64,000 nt of DNA, from positions 1,178,001-1,242,000 of the forward strand of contig NZ_CP043727.1 of the NCBI RefSeq assembly GCF_009831415.1, given 5' to 3'. Below are positions 20,674-31,626 of the stretch, one piece after another (position 1 is the stretch's first letter; each line of letters begins with the position of its first letter). A model generated the notes under the pieces. The model had not been told where the DNA came from, ran no database searches, and saw nothing but the letters and a program-made list of their open reading frames with translations. Made by a program: the position numbers and the translations under genes. This DNA comes from Yersinia canariae (GTDB taxonomy: Bacteria > Pseudomonadota > Gammaproteobacteria > Enterobacterales > Enterobacteriaceae).

Positions 20674-20710
20674 AAAAAGCCCGTTTCGTTTTGCGACGAA
20701 CGGGCTTTTT
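20674..20710 (+). terminator. Bidirectional terminator between glnB and yhfT
   Basis: AAAAAGCCCGTT pairs with AACGGGCTTTTT, with further CG/CG pairing around a short loop. A-run and T-run on the two sides would allow it to serve both convergent operons. Confidence 0.9.
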
Positions 20711-20748
20711 AGTTTTATGTCTCTATAAATAACTTCAAATTGGTGTGA

Positions 20749-22044
20749 TTAGGCGGGAACAAACAACCCCAGCCAATAGAACAGATTCAGCACAACACCG
20801 GCGATAATCACGGCGACAACCGGCGCGGCAATCTTCATGACTGGGCGGCCAATAGCTTCGTTGAGGAAATAGAGCGCCGTTGTGATAGTAAAACCGGTAT
20901 AGCCCGCCATCTTGATAGACGCGAAAATAGCCCCGATTAACAGCGCGTATTCCATCAGCAAGTTCATGGCATTACGAATATTGTCGGAGGCATTACGCAC
21001 GGACGGGAAGCGGCCCAGCCATTTGCCGATTGAGCGCAGCATCAGCACTTCCAGCGATATCACTACCGCCCCAATTATCCCTGCCAGCAATGGATTCGGC
21101 ACCAGATAGCCGACCACAAACACGAAGGTGAAACCGGCTACTGCATAAACACCGGTTGCCAGCGCTGTAGTGGCAATTAACGGCACAAAGCCGAGGCCGC
21201 GCATAAACTCGGCCAATGATGCCTGATGGATTAATGCCAGTGACTCTTCCGGTGTGATGCCCGGCGCATAGGCTTTGGCCAGTGTATAAATTGACACTTC
21301 ACTGCCGCCGAAGATCTTCATGCTGGCGACCGCAGAAATTAACCCGCCGACAATTGCCAACATGGGGAGATTTTTAATAATTCGCTGGGTTCGCTCTTCA
21401 AAAACAGAGTGCCCGCCACCCCCTCCCAGGTGAGTTTTGGCTTTTATGTCTTGCGCGATAGCAATGCCGATAAGCAGAATCATACCGACGAAAATCTCAA
21501 TAGATTCAGGGAATAACCCTGTGAAACGGGTAATGAGTAGGCGGGTCAGCAGCACGATAAAAGCAGAGACGATGGCAGTTTTCCAGCCAAACTGGTAGAA
21601 AATGGCGACCAACGGGAACAGGGCAAAGGCTGAAATTACCGGGCTGCTCAGCTCCCCTAATGAGCCAATAAAGTTTACTGGCAATGAAGTCAGCGCGGTA
21701 TTAACAGCCGGTAAGCTGGTCAGGGCTAAAATACCCCAGGCAGCGCCAAGTGCGAAGGCCAAATAGCTATTGATCGCCAGCACGCCAATGATGTCGGTCG
21801 GCAGAAACAGCAGCCAAGAGTTAAGCAAACCGGTTGAGAGTGTGAAAGAAATGCCGACGGAGGCAATAAAGCCGACACTCAGGCCAAAAGCGATACTGCC
21901 CGCTTCACGGCGACTCATATTACCTTCAACCAATTGTGGCAAAATCGGGCGGATGCCGTCATGGAACACGGCGACGCTGCGGTGAGAAAGCAGCGCGGTC
22001 ATCCCTGTCAGCAGGGCAACCACAACAATATGAATATAATCCAC
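20749..22044 (-). CDS. yhfT: YhfT-like membrane transport protein
   Basis: This highly hydrophobic protein of about 431 residues aligns closely with E. coli YhfT, an inner-membrane protein thought to be a transporter in the yhf operon; its substrate is unknown. Conserved segments include FHDGIRPILPQLVEG, REAGSIAFGLSVGF and GLGFVPLIATTALATG. About ten to twelve membrane helices are expected. I chose the GTG at 22044 because AAGGGGA lies five bases upstream and the N-terminus then matches the family; an upstream ATG would add 32 residues overlapping yhfU. It is the last gene of the operon here; E. coli yhfS, which follows yhfT there, is missing. Confidence 0.92.
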   Translation of the reverse strand: MDYIHIVVVALLTGMTALLSHRSVAVFHDGIRPILPQLVEGNMSRREAGSIAFGLSVGFIASVGISFTLSTGLLNSWLLFLPTDIIGVLAINSYLAFALGAAWGILALTSLPAVNTALTSLPVNFIGSLGELSSPVISAFALFPLVAIFYQFGWKTAIVSAFIVLLTRLLITRFTGLFPESIEIFVGMILLIGIAIAQDIKAKTHLGGGGGHSVFEERTQRIIKNLPMLAIVGGLISAVASMKIFGGSEVSIYTLAKAYAPGITPEESLALIHQASLAEFMRGLGFVPLIATTALATGVYAVAGFTFVFVVGYLVPNPLLAGIIGAVVISLEVLMLRSIGKWLGRFPSVRNASDNIRNAMNLLMEYALLIGAIFASIKMAGYTGFTITTALYFLNEAIGRPVMKIAAPVVAVIIAGVVLNLFYWLGLFVPA

Positions 22045-22054
22045 GGTGGTCCCC

Positions 22055-22408
22055 TTAGCGCAACTGCGTGATAAGCAGTGGGATAGCATGCTCAATATGT
22101 TCAACCGATAAGCCAAACGCCACTTTGCCCTCAGTGACAAATTTTTCTATTTGTTCTGGTTTTGCTTTGATACCGGGCTTGGCGATCGTGGCGCTTTTGT
22201 TGTACCCAATAATCGCGATAGCCATTGATAATGCGGCTCCGGCCCCAGTGTTACAGGCACCAATATAATAATCCAATTGGCCTTCTTTCACTTTGATAGC
22301 GGCATCCATATCCGAGAGAATAAATGTTTCAAAAGTATTCGGTGCCGTCTGCTCAATCATTTCGCGGATTAACTCTCGTTGCAGCCCGGCAATGCCAATC
22401 TTCTTCAT
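22055..22408 (-). CDS. yhfU: YhfU family protein (DUF2620)
   Basis: This small (117-residue) cytosolic protein is encoded between php and yhfT as in E. coli. The N-terminal MKKIGIAGLQRELI and the glycine/alanine-rich IGACNTGAGAALSMAIAIIGY segments suggest a Rossmann-like fold. No activity is established for the family. The ATG at 22408 has AAGGAA upstream, within the end of php, and lies three bases before the php stop codon's end, so translation is probably coupled. Confidence 0.88.
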   Translation of the reverse strand: MKKIGIAGLQRELIREMIEQTAPNTFETFILSDMDAAIKVKEGQLDYYIGACNTGAGAALSMAIAIIGYNKSATIAKPGIKAKPEQIEKFVTEGKVAFGLSVEHIEHAIPLLITQLR

Positions 22409-22410
22409 AA

Positions 22411-23298
22411 TCACTTTCCTTGCGTGGTGAAAAATTTATTAGGATTGTGGCGCAACATCATTTCCACCTTATCGGGGGAAATCCCTGCGGCCAGTAACAT
22501 GGGAACAAATGAATCAACTAAATAGCTAAATCCACTGCCGCCATTGGCTTTTAAATGTGAGCGGCGGGTTATATCCATAGAGAGCATGACTTTATCCAAT
22601 AACCCGCGCTCAGCGAGCATGACTAACATGGCGACACGGCGTTCATCTGGGAAATAGCTATTTTTACCAATAGTATCGAATTGGACATATACGCCCATAT
22701 CGATCATTTTCATAATAAGGTCGGGCTGCTCTTTCAGGTCACAATGGCCAATGACCACGCGCTCGGGCGATACACCATGTTGCTTGAGCAGCGCGATTTG
22801 CTCCAATCCCATAGTACTGAAACTGGTATGGGTCGAGATGGGTAGGCCGGTGGCATGGTGAGCCAGTGCTGCGGCATGAAAGACTTTGGCTTCGTCAGGG
22901 GTAATCACGCCCTCGCTGGTGCCAATTTCGGCTATTACACCGGCCTTCAGTTCAGTGCCGTCAATGCCAACCTCGATTTCATCAATCATGGTTTTCGCCA
23001 ACTGTTGCGCGCTACTCTCACGAACCATCGGTGGATAGAAACTGTCGGTATAATAGCCGGTTGAGGCGATAACATTGATGCCACTATCTCGCATTAAATT
23101 CAATAAAAACTGCGGATTCCTGCCCATATATCGGTTAGTGACTTCGACGATATTCACCACCCCTTTACTCACTAATTCACACATTTCGTCACAAATGGGC
23201 TGATATTGATCCAACCGGCAGTCCAGATTATTTTTAAATCCGGATAAATCAATATGGAGATGTTCGTGCGCGTAGGTGTATCCATCGGGATTAATCAT
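22411..23298 (-). CDS. php: Phosphotriesterase homology protein
   Basis: This 295-residue member of the phosphotriesterase/lactonase amidohydrolase superfamily is orthologous to E. coli Php (YhfV). Metal ligands are visible: the HxH pair His11/His13 in YAHEHLHID, a bridging Glu in IAEIGTSEG, His residues in STHTSFSTMG and VIGHCDLKE, and the Asp in LSMDITRRSH. Glu as bridging ligand instead of carbamylated Lys is typical of Php. The physiological substrate is unknown; a lactone or phosphate ester is likely given the fold. In E. coli yhfW lies between php and yhfX; here only 97 bp separates them. Confidence 0.93.
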   Translation of the reverse strand: MINPDGYTYAHEHLHIDLSGFKNNLDCRLDQYQPICDEMCELVSKGVVNIVEVTNRYMGRNPQFLLNLMRDSGINVIASTGYYTDSFYPPMVRESSAQQLAKTMIDEIEVGIDGTELKAGVIAEIGTSEGVITPDEAKVFHAAALAHHATGLPISTHTSFSTMGLEQIALLKQHGVSPERVVIGHCDLKEQPDLIMKMIDMGVYVQFDTIGKNSYFPDERRVAMLVMLAERGLLDKVMLSMDITRRSHLKANGGSGFSYLVDSFVPMLLAAGISPDKVEMMLRHNPNKFFTTQGK

Positions 23299-23395
23299 CG
23301 GGCGGACTCCGAAGAAATTAAATATGAATAGTTAAGACTATCATGGGAATACATTAAATAAACTAACGCATTGGGCTAATCAGCTTTTTTATAAG

Positions 23396-24565
23396 TTAAC
23401 CCAGCGTATTACCCTGGCTGTCATAGTAACCAAGGATGTGGGGAGCCCCACTTTGGATACCATCAATTAACACAACGTCACTGCGAGTCACGAATATCTG
23501 GGTGCGAAAACTCATGATAACCGGGCTACTTATCGGGAATTGACCGGCCAAATGCAGACAGTAATCAATGCTGTCATTATCAATCGGCAATACAGAGGCT
23601 TGGCTGAAGTGGTTATCATGCCAAATTAATGCATTTTTCAAATGACCACGGCGATAGTAACCGCCACCAAATAAATAGCTGTTGCCAGAAAAATGGTGAG
23701 AAATTTCAGATAGATACAGCATTGATATTTGTTCTGGTTGGTCGCCATGTTGATTGGCAGGGATAGTCCCGGTAAGGGCATGGCCGGGTTCACTGTGTGT
23801 GATGCCCAATGTGGCCAGTTGGGCCAAGGTGGTGCAACTGGTTGCTGAGGGGGCATTTACTTGTTCAATGGCCACTCCTTCTGCTTGCAGAATATCCCGC
23901 GCAGCCAGTAAGGTTTGCATGTTGGTTGTTGGCAATGTCTGTTGGTGCAAGGGGTCATACATTAGGCAAGGAAAATGCGTTATCCCGACCAATCGCACCC
24001 CCGGCATTTCTCGAAGGGCTGCAATGACTGCTGGTAAATGATGTAACTCGAACCCTGATTCCTGCCCGGAATAGAGTAAATCTCCCGATTGGCAAACCTT
24101 CAGCATTAGCGGTTGGATAATATGTTGGCGATGCGCGACCTGCGAGATTTCCAGTGCCTTTTCCAATGAGAAAACGGTTATCACTTCCGGCCGCTGACGG
24201 ATTATCTCCGCTAGCATGGCACAAGGCGGTTGTACCAGATGGCCAATGTGGGCAACAGGAATAGCATGGCGATAGAGTTGGCGCGCTTCTTTAAAATCAA
24301 CCGCCACCATACCGTGATAACGTGTACCTTGATAACTGCACGCTAGCAGGCGGCGACACAGCTCCGGATTACGCCCAAACTGTTTGCTCATCAAATATAG
24401 TTTTATCTGGTGATGATGCGCAGTTTGAAGCAGTAAACGGGCATTAGCTTCAGTTTGTTCTACATCTATGACATAGCTATCAGGGCCGATTTTCCCCTGA
24501 CGCCAGAAGGAAATTGCGACATCAATAAGCTTACTGTTTTGTTTTAATAGGGTTTTTAAAAACAT
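23396..24565 (-). CDS. yhfX: YhfX, PLP-dependent amino acid racemase-like protein
   Basis: This 389-residue protein is similar to E. coli YhfX, with an N-terminal alanine-racemase-type TIM barrel that binds pyridoxal phosphate and a C-terminal beta domain. The candidate PLP-lysine region is near residue 60 (KLYLMSKQFGRNPE). Family members act as racemases or decarboxylases on amino acids; the substrate here is unknown. It lies in the yhf operon between php and yhfY, so it probably works on the same compound as Php and YhfT. Confidence 0.88.
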   Translation of the reverse strand: MFLKTLLKQNSKLIDVAISFWRQGKIGPDSYVIDVEQTEANARLLLQTAHHHQIKLYLMSKQFGRNPELCRRLLACSYQGTRYHGMVAVDFKEARQLYRHAIPVAHIGHLVQPPCAMLAEIIRQRPEVITVFSLEKALEISQVAHRQHIIQPLMLKVCQSGDLLYSGQESGFELHHLPAVIAALREMPGVRLVGITHFPCLMYDPLHQQTLPTTNMQTLLAARDILQAEGVAIEQVNAPSATSCTTLAQLATLGITHSEPGHALTGTIPANQHGDQPEQISMLYLSEISHHFSGNSYLFGGGYYRRGHLKNALIWHDNHFSQASVLPIDNDSIDYCLHLAGQFPISSPVIMSFRTQIFVTRSDVVLIDGIQSGAPHILGYYDSQGNTLG

Positions 24566-24679
24566 TATATGTCCTGAACGCCCTAGGCATAATTATACTT
24601 ATTAAATTATTATTATTTTGAATATTTATGATAAAAAAGACCCTGATGTTGTATTTTCGAACCTTATCCCAAAACTATT

Positions 24680-25060
24680 TTAACGCAGCAAAGGTGTATC
24701 ACTAGAAAGGTATAGACCGTATAGGTTCGCGAGTAAATATCCGATTTCATTTTCTGCGGGCTTCAGTGAAAAAAAGGCCAATAAATCCTGATTTATCTCC
24801 CGGATATAGTGAATCTCTTCACTTTGGACAATTTCCGCTAATATTGCCGGATCCAGCGCAGCTATCTCTTCACCTCGTCGGGTTCGCATTAATGCATTTG
24901 CCATATGGGTGATAGCCACCACCCCTTGATAACCTTGCACCGGTAGTTGCCAAAAATGCTCTAACCGGTTGATAACTTGGTCTAATCCTTGGCCAATATC
25001 GTGATCAATAACACCTGACTGACACAGAATATTAAGACGCGCATCAATACAAATCTTCAA
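24680..25060 (-). CDS. yhfY: YhfY, PRD-domain protein
   Basis: This 126-residue protein resembles E. coli YhfY, a single PTS-regulation-domain (PRD) protein. PRDs are usually phosphorylated on histidines by PTS components; a conserved-type His is visible in VAITHMANALMR. It directly follows yhfZ in the operon and may modulate its activity. Function has not been established. It is separated from yhfX by 114 bp of AT-rich sequence. Confidence 0.82.
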   Translation of the reverse strand: MKICIDARLNILCQSGVIDHDIGQGLDQVINRLEHFWQLPVQGYQGVVAITHMANALMRTRRGEEIAALDPAILAEIVQSEEIHYIREINQDLLAFFSLKPAENEIGYLLANLYGLYLSSDTPLLR

Positions 25061-25419
25061 AGAGTGGCCTCCCGAAAATAGCCTGGCTTGCTGGCAGAGT
25101 AATATGATTAATAGCGAGGTTCTATCTCACCATTTTGTACGGCTCGCTGGTGGCAAAGCAATAATGTTTCATTAATTCCTTTTTCCAGCAGCAATTTAAT
25201 GGGGTGGTTATCTGGCCGGATAAGGATAACTGCTTGTGAAGCTTGAATATAGCGCTCGTCACCTTGCAGTTTTATTGCCTGTAAGTCTTCGTGAGGAATA
25301 TTATCAGCCAGATTCCAAATTGCAGCATCAATATCACCACGATTTATATGCGCGATACAGTCGCTATAAGGTAATTCGACTAATTCGATAGGTTGTCCGG
25401 AAAATTTAATTTCAGTTAG

Positions 25420-26615
<1,196 letters not shown>

Positions 26616-27207
26616 TTAGCAGACATTGGTCGGGGGAGCGCGGATCTAACCCCACGCGGCGGATATTATTCTGTTCGCCACGGCGGCAAATAAGTTGGTG
26701 GCCATCCACGTAGGAGCCATTTCCCAAATTCAGTGCCAGAGTGACTTTCCCTTGCTCCAGATAGCTTTTAGCCGCCAGATGCGAGACAACCGCCATGTCG
26801 TAAATACCGTCTATCAGGCACTCAATTCGCACTTCTGCCCCACGCATATGGGCAAAATATAGGGGAAGTAAGGTAAATTGCTCTCTTAAACCGCTGGCTA
26901 AACCTTCATAAAGCTTGGTGTAAGGCAGTGGCATGGCGCACACCATATTACCCAAATCAGCCTGTTGCAGTAACTGCGGCATATTCAGGTCAATGAGTAA
27001 GGTCCCATTTCGGCCTCGGCGCTCAACAATGATAGCGCCCTCAGCTTCCAACACTTTTAATGCGTGCTGTACCACTCCGACGGAAATCCCGAAATCATCG
27101 GATAACTCATCGATAGTTTTAAGCCGATTACCGGGGCGTTCACCAATTAAATAGCGCGCCATGGATACCAATGCCAGCCCTTCTTTTTTTATGAATTTCT
27201 TACTCAT

Positions 27208-27471
27208 GGTAGGTCAATTCAGCCTTAATTTACCCTGTGCTAGCAGGCAATAAATAGTAAGGAATAATGTCAGCCACACTATTAATTTTCAGTTATATGA
27301 ATATTTAGACATTCATCTGAATGCCTCATCGTGGCAATATTAAATTAGGATATATGAGAACTAAATCACGTTCTACCAAATTTAAACGCAATAAGTAGAC
27401 GGATTTTTTATAACGAATATGTAGGGATGCCGGAATGGCATCCCCATGGGAAATGAAATAACATTCAGTTA
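27208..27471. other. Spacer between hmp end and yhfZ start
   Basis: This AT-rich region presumably holds the promoter of the yhf operon. I see no gene and no strong terminator for hmp. Confidence 0.4.
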
Positions 27472-28662
27472 TTAAATGACTTTATGTGGGCCGAAGCACT
27501 CATAGTGAATTCGCTCCGCTGCCACCCCTTGCGCTAATAGTTGGCGGCCGGCAAATTGCATAAAAGCTAATGGGCCGCAGAAGTAATAGTGCCTGTCGGG
27601 ATCGGCTGCCAGCCACTGATGCGAACTGAGGTCCATCAGCCCGGTACTGTGATAATCCTTTCCGTGAGTATCTTGCGCCGTCGGCTCGCGATACCACACG
27701 TGGCGGCTAAGGTTTGGCATATTGTCTGCTATCGTGGCGACTTCATCGGCAAAAGCATGAACGCGCCCATTTTCAGCGGCATGCAGCCAATGCACTGGCG
27801 CGGCATGTTGCTGATTATGCAGAGTATTGAGCATACTCAACATCGGGGTTTGACCCACTCCGGCAGAAATTAGCGCCACCGGGGTGCTTGGGGCAATATC
27901 CAAGAAAAAATCACCGCGAGGGGGAGCGATGCGAACACTGTCGCCTTCGTGCAATTCACGGTGTAAATAATTAGAAACGGTACCTTGCTCCTCGCGTTTT
28001 ACGGCAATGCGGTAGGTTTTTCCGTTAGGGGCCGCGGTCAGGGAATATTGGCGAATTTCCTGATATTCAAGCCGCTCATCTTCGATATAGATACCCAAAT
28101 ATTGGCCCGGTTTGAAATCCAGCACCCGGCCACCATCCTCTGGTGCTAACACAAAACTGCAAATAACATCACTTTGCATCTCTTTTTTCATGATGCGGAA
28201 ACGGCGTAAGGTTCGCCAGCCGCCAGTGCTGTTTTCACCTTGTTGATAAATCTGGCTTTCCCGCGCAATAAATACATCCGCCAGCACCCCATAGGCTCTG
28301 GTCCATGCATCCAATACTTCCTGACCGGGGGAGAACATTTCATCCAATGTCCTTATCAGGTGATGACCGACTACCGAGTAATGCTCGGGTTGAATGTTTA
28401 GGCTGGTATGTTTCTGAGCAATACGTTCAACTGCCGGCAATAAAGCGGCCAGATTCTCAAGATTTGCTGCATATGCGCAAATGGCGTTGAACAGGGCTTC
28501 ACGTTGGTCGCCATTAAACTGGTTGCTCATATTGAAAATGTGTTTGAGTTCAGGATTATGCTCGAACATACGATCATAGAAATGCGCCGTTAGCTTGGGG
28601 CCGGTGGCGGCAAGTAACGGGATGGTGGATTTAACGGTGGCGATGGTTTGGCTATCCAGCAT
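27472..28662 (-). CDS. hmp: Flavohemoprotein (nitric oxide dioxygenase)
   Basis: Hmp oxidises nitric oxide to nitrate using O2 and NAD(P)H, protecting the cell from nitrosative stress. The 396-residue protein has an N-terminal globin domain (proximal haem His85), an FAD-binding domain (about residues 150-255, with [12 protein letters not shown]) and an NAD-binding domain ([18 protein letters not shown]-terminal YFCGPLAFM). I chose the ATG at 28662 because AAGGAGC lies just upstream and it matches E. coli Hmp; a longer upstream frame is not conserved. It is divergent from glyA, as in E. coli, with an NsrR-type box upstream. Confidence 0.96.
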   Translation of the reverse strand: MLDSQTIATVKSTIPLLAATGPKLTAHFYDRMFEHNPELKHIFNMSNQFNGDQREALFNAICAYAANLENLAALLPAVERIAQKHTSLNIQPEHYSVVGHHLIRTLDEMFSPGQEVLDAWTRAYGVLADVFIARESQIYQQGENSTGGWRTLRRFRIMKKEMQSDVICSFVLAPEDGGRVLDFKPGQYLGIYIEDERLEYQEIRQYSLTAAPNGKTYRIAVKREEQGTVSNYLHRELHEGDSVRIAPPRGDFFLDIAPSTPVALISAGVGQTPMLSMLNTLHNQQHAAPVHWLHAAENGRVHAFADEVATIADNMPNLSRHVWYREPTAQDTHGKDYHSTGLMDLSSHQWLAADPDRHYYFCGPLAFMQFAGRQLLAQGVAAERIHYECFGPHKVI

Positions 28663-28743
28663 GCGGTGCTCCTTAAATATTTTTATCCCCTTCGTCTTTG
28701 CTGCAAAGCCAATGATTTCGGGTGTTTTTAGTGTGTAAAACAA

Positions 28744-28766
28744 TACATGTATTTAAAATGCATCTT
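28744..28766 (-). promoter_or_regulatory. NsrR box upstream of hmp
   Basis: The 23-bp dyad centred on TTTAAA (right arm AAAATGCATCTT, left arm TACATGTATTT) matches the NsrR consensus AAGATGCATTT-A-AAATGCATCTT with about three mismatches, all in one arm. NsrR repression of hmp, relieved by nitric oxide, is established in enterobacteria. Confidence 0.85.
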
Positions 28767-28921
28767 ATAGATTGTTGCTTAATTTGTAAATGCGCATCCT
28801 TCTTATAAGGATTGCTGCGCGGTGCCAGTTCACAGAATGTGAAAAAATCACATAATGAATATGAGGATAATTCCGTTGCGCTGGATGAAGTCTGAACAGG
28901 TCAAAGCCTTACACAGCCTGG

Positions 28922-28937
28922 AGCCAATCGTTTGCGT
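28922..28937 (+). promoter_or_regulatory. PurR box upstream of glyA
   Basis: AGCCAATCGTTTGCGT resembles the PurR operator described for E. coli glyA (AGGTAATCGTTTGCGT) with two differences. It sits about 113 bases before the glyA start and fits the known co-regulation of one-carbon and purine synthesis. Confidence 0.75.
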
Positions 28938-29050
28938 AAAAACCTCTGTCAAGACCTATCTTAAGGGGGGGGAAACAGTTTACACTGTGTCATAAAGCCC
29001 AAAAGGGCAGTTCACTAGGTCTATTTTGTTAGCTAAGTCAGGAGAGCCGG

Positions 29051-30304
29051 ATGTTAAAGCGTGAAATGAACATTGCCGATTATGATGCAGATCTATGGCG
29101 TGCAATGGAGCAAGAAGTGGTGCGCCAGGAAGAGCACATCGAGCTGATTGCCTCTGAGAACTACACCAGCCCGCGTGTTATGCAGGCGCAAGGTTCTCAG
29201 TTGACGAACAAATATGCTGAAGGCTATCCGGGCAAGCGTTACTACGGTGGCTGTGAGTATGTCGACATTGTTGAACAACTGGCTATTGACCGTGCAAAAG
29301 AGCTGTTTGGTGCGGATTACGCAAACGTTCAGCCGCATTCTGGTTCTCAGGCGAACGTGGCGGTTTACTCTGCCTTGCTGCAACCCGGTGACACTGTTCT
29401 GGGGATGAATCTGGCGCACGGCGGCCATTTAACCCACGGCTCACCGGTTAACTTCTCCGGCAAACTGTACAATATCGTTCCTTATGGTATTGATGAGTCT
29501 GGCAAAATTGATTATGAAGATATGGCGCGTCAGGCCGAAATTCATAAACCAAAAATGATCATCGGTGGCTTCTCCGCGTATTCCGGTATCGTTGATTGGG
29601 CAAAAATGCGTGAAATCGCTGACAGCATCGGCGCATGGTTCTTTGTTGATATGGCTCATGTAGCAGGTCTGGTGGCGGCGGGCGTTTATCCTAACCCGGT
29701 TCCACATGCTCACATTGTGACCACGACTACGCACAAAACATTGGCTGGCCCACGCGGCGGTTTGATTTTGGCGAAAGGTGGCGATGAAGAGCTGTACAAA
29801 AAACTGAACTCATCTGTGTTCCCAGCGAACCAGGGCGGCCCATTGATGCATGTTATCGCGGGTAAAGCGGTTGCATTGAAAGAGGCCATGGAGCCTGAGT
29901 TCAAAGTTTATCAGCAGCAAGTTGCTAAGAATGCCAAAGCCATGGTGTCTGTATTCTTAGACCGTGGCTACAAAGTGGTGTCTGGTGGTACAGATAACCA
30001 CTTGTTCTTGCTTGATTTGGTAGATAAAAACATCACCGGTAAAGATGCCGATGCTGCGTTGGGTCGTGCCAATATCACTGTGAACAAGAACAGTGTGCCT
30101 AATGATCCGAAAAGCCCGTTTGTCACTTCTGGTGTGCGCATTGGTAGCCCGGCAATCACTCGCCGTGGCTTCAAAGAAGAAGAGTCTCGCGAGCTGGCTG
30201 GCTGGATGTGTGATGTGTTGGATAACATTACCGACGAAGCAACTATCGAACGTATCAAACAGAAAGTTCTGGCTATTTGCGCCCGTTTCCCGGTTTACGC
30301 ATAA
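29051..30304 (+). CDS. glyA: Serine hydroxymethyltransferase
   Basis: GlyA interconverts serine and tetrahydrofolate with glycine and 5,10-methylene-THF, the main source of one-carbon units. The 417-residue length is standard. The PLP-binding Lys229 lies in [15 protein letters not shown], with active-site residues in [22 protein letters not shown] lies a few bases before the ATG. It is monocistronic, with a PurR box upstream and a terminator downstream. A tract of eight G residues lies in its leader at 28965-28972. Confidence 0.98.
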   Translation: MLKREMNIADYDADLWRAMEQEVVRQEEHIELIASENYTSPRVMQAQGSQLTNKYAEGYPGKRYYGGCEYVDIVEQLAIDRAKELFGADYANVQPHSGSQANVAVYSALLQPGDTVLGMNLAHGGHLTHGSPVNFSGKLYNIVPYGIDESGKIDYEDMARQAEIHKPKMIIGGFSAYSGIVDWAKMREIADSIGAWFFVDMAHVAGLVAAGVYPNPVPHAHIVTTTTHKTLAGPRGGLILAKGGDEELYKKLNSSVFPANQGGPLMHVIAGKAVALKEAMEPEFKVYQQQVAKNAKAMVSVFLDRGYKVVSGGTDNHLFLLDLVDKNITGKDADAALGRANITVNKNSVPNDPKSPFVTSGVRIGSPAITRRGFKEEESRELAGWMCDVLDNITDEATIERIKQKVLAICARFPVYA

Positions 30305-30328
30305 TTTCGGCCGATTGATTTTTCTAAT

Positions 30329-30354
30329 AAAAACCCGCGAAATGCGGGTTTTTT
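30329..30354 (+). terminator. Terminator after glyA
   Basis: AAAACCCGC pairs with GCGGGTTTT around a GAAAT loop, with six T residues, 25 bases after the glyA stop. Confidence 0.9.
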
Positions 30355-30468
30355 GTTATTCACGTTATGTAAATGTGAAGCTAATCCCAAATTATGTGTT
30401 TGTAAAATGACAAGGTTGCTAGCGGACGGGGCCTCTGTCACAGTGGCGGGCTGACCTCGGAGGGATTC

Positions 30469-31626
30469 ATGGTACTGCAATCAACACGTTGGCTGTCGCT
30501 CAGCTATTTCACCTATTTCTTTTCTTATGGGATTTTCCTGCCTTTTTGGGGCATCTGGTTGCAAGGGGAAGGGATACCGCCTGAAACCATTGGTATTTTG
30601 CTGGGCGCAGGATTGATTTCCCGTTTTCTCGGCAGCTTGATTATAGCCCCCAGTGTTAAAGACCCCTCCCATCTGGTCACTGCAATCCGCATTCTGGCAT
30701 TACTGACATTGGCTTTTGCTGTTGGTTTTTGGTTTGGTCATGGTTGGGCCTGGCTGATGATAATTATTGCTGGCTTTAACCTGTTTTTTGGCCCACTAGT
30801 GCCCCTGACGGATGCGCTGGCGGCTACCTGGCAAAAACAGATAACTATGGATTATGGCAAAGTCCGGCTCTGGGGATCACTGGCGTTTGTTATTGGATCT
30901 GCATTGACCGGCAAGTTAGTTTCGGTCTGGGGCCACCCGGCGATCCTGTACAGCTTGTTGTTCGGTGTTTCAGCCATGTTACTGGGTGCATTGCTGAAAC
31001 CCAGTGTGATGCCGCAGGGGGAAGTTAAGCACCGCAATGTGGTCGCGACCAAGTGGAAAGTACTGCTAGCTGAGCCGCAAATATGGCGTTTTTTACTGTG
31101 TGTGACCCTATTACAAGGCGCACATGCCGGCTATTACAGTTTCAGTTCCATTTACTGGAAGGAGGCCGGTTATTCCGCCGCAACGATTGGCTATTTATGG
31201 TCGCTGGGTGTGGTGGCTGAGATTCTGGTATTCGCGTTCAGCAATGTTCTTTTCCGCCGCTGGACGGCCCGTAGCCTGTTACTGCTTTCTGCCGTGAGTG
31301 GCATTATCCGCTGGAGCCTGATGGCCTCAACCACGGAATTATCGTGGCTAATTCTGATTCAAATTCTGCATTGCGGCTCATTCACTGTTTGCCACTTGGC
31401 GGCGATGCGCTTTATTGCCGCCCGGCGTGGGGCGGATGTTATTCGTTTGCAGTCGGTTTATTCTGCATTAGCGATGGGCGGCGGCATTGCGGTAATGACG
31501 GTTATTTCGGGCTTCTTGTTCGAACATTATCAGGGAGGGGTGTTCTGGGTAATGGCATTGATAGTTATCCCTGCGCTATTTATTCGCCCTCGGGTGGTTG
31601 CAAATTCGGAAGATCTTGCCCATTAG
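30469..31626 (+). CDS. hcaT: HcaT-type major facilitator transporter
   Basis: This 385-residue MFS permease with about 12 TM helices closely resembles E. coli HcaT (MVLQSTRWLSLSYFTYFFSYG at the start; FFGPLVPLTDALAATWQKQ; DYGKVRLWGSLAFVIGSALTGK). HcaT is assigned to 3-phenylpropionate uptake in E. coli, but no hca catabolic genes lie nearby, so the substrate in this organism is uncertain. GGAGG precedes the ATG. Its stop codon overlaps the stop of convergent csiE by three bases. Confidence 0.88.
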   Translation: MVLQSTRWLSLSYFTYFFSYGIFLPFWGIWLQGEGIPPETIGILLGAGLISRFLGSLIIAPSVKDPSHLVTAIRILALLTLAFAVGFWFGHGWAWLMIIIAGFNLFFGPLVPLTDALAATWQKQITMDYGKVRLWGSLAFVIGSALTGKLVSVWGHPAILYSLLFGVSAMLLGALLKPSVMPQGEVKHRNVVATKWKVLLAEPQIWRFLLCVTLLQGAHAGYYSFSSIYWKEAGYSAATIGYLWSLGVVAEILVFAFSNVLFRRWTARSLLLLSAVSGIIRWSLMASTTELSWLILIQILHCGSFTVCHLAAMRFIAARRGADVIRLQSVYSALAMGGGIAVMTVISGFLFEHYQGGVFWVMALIVIPALFIRPRVVANSEDLAH

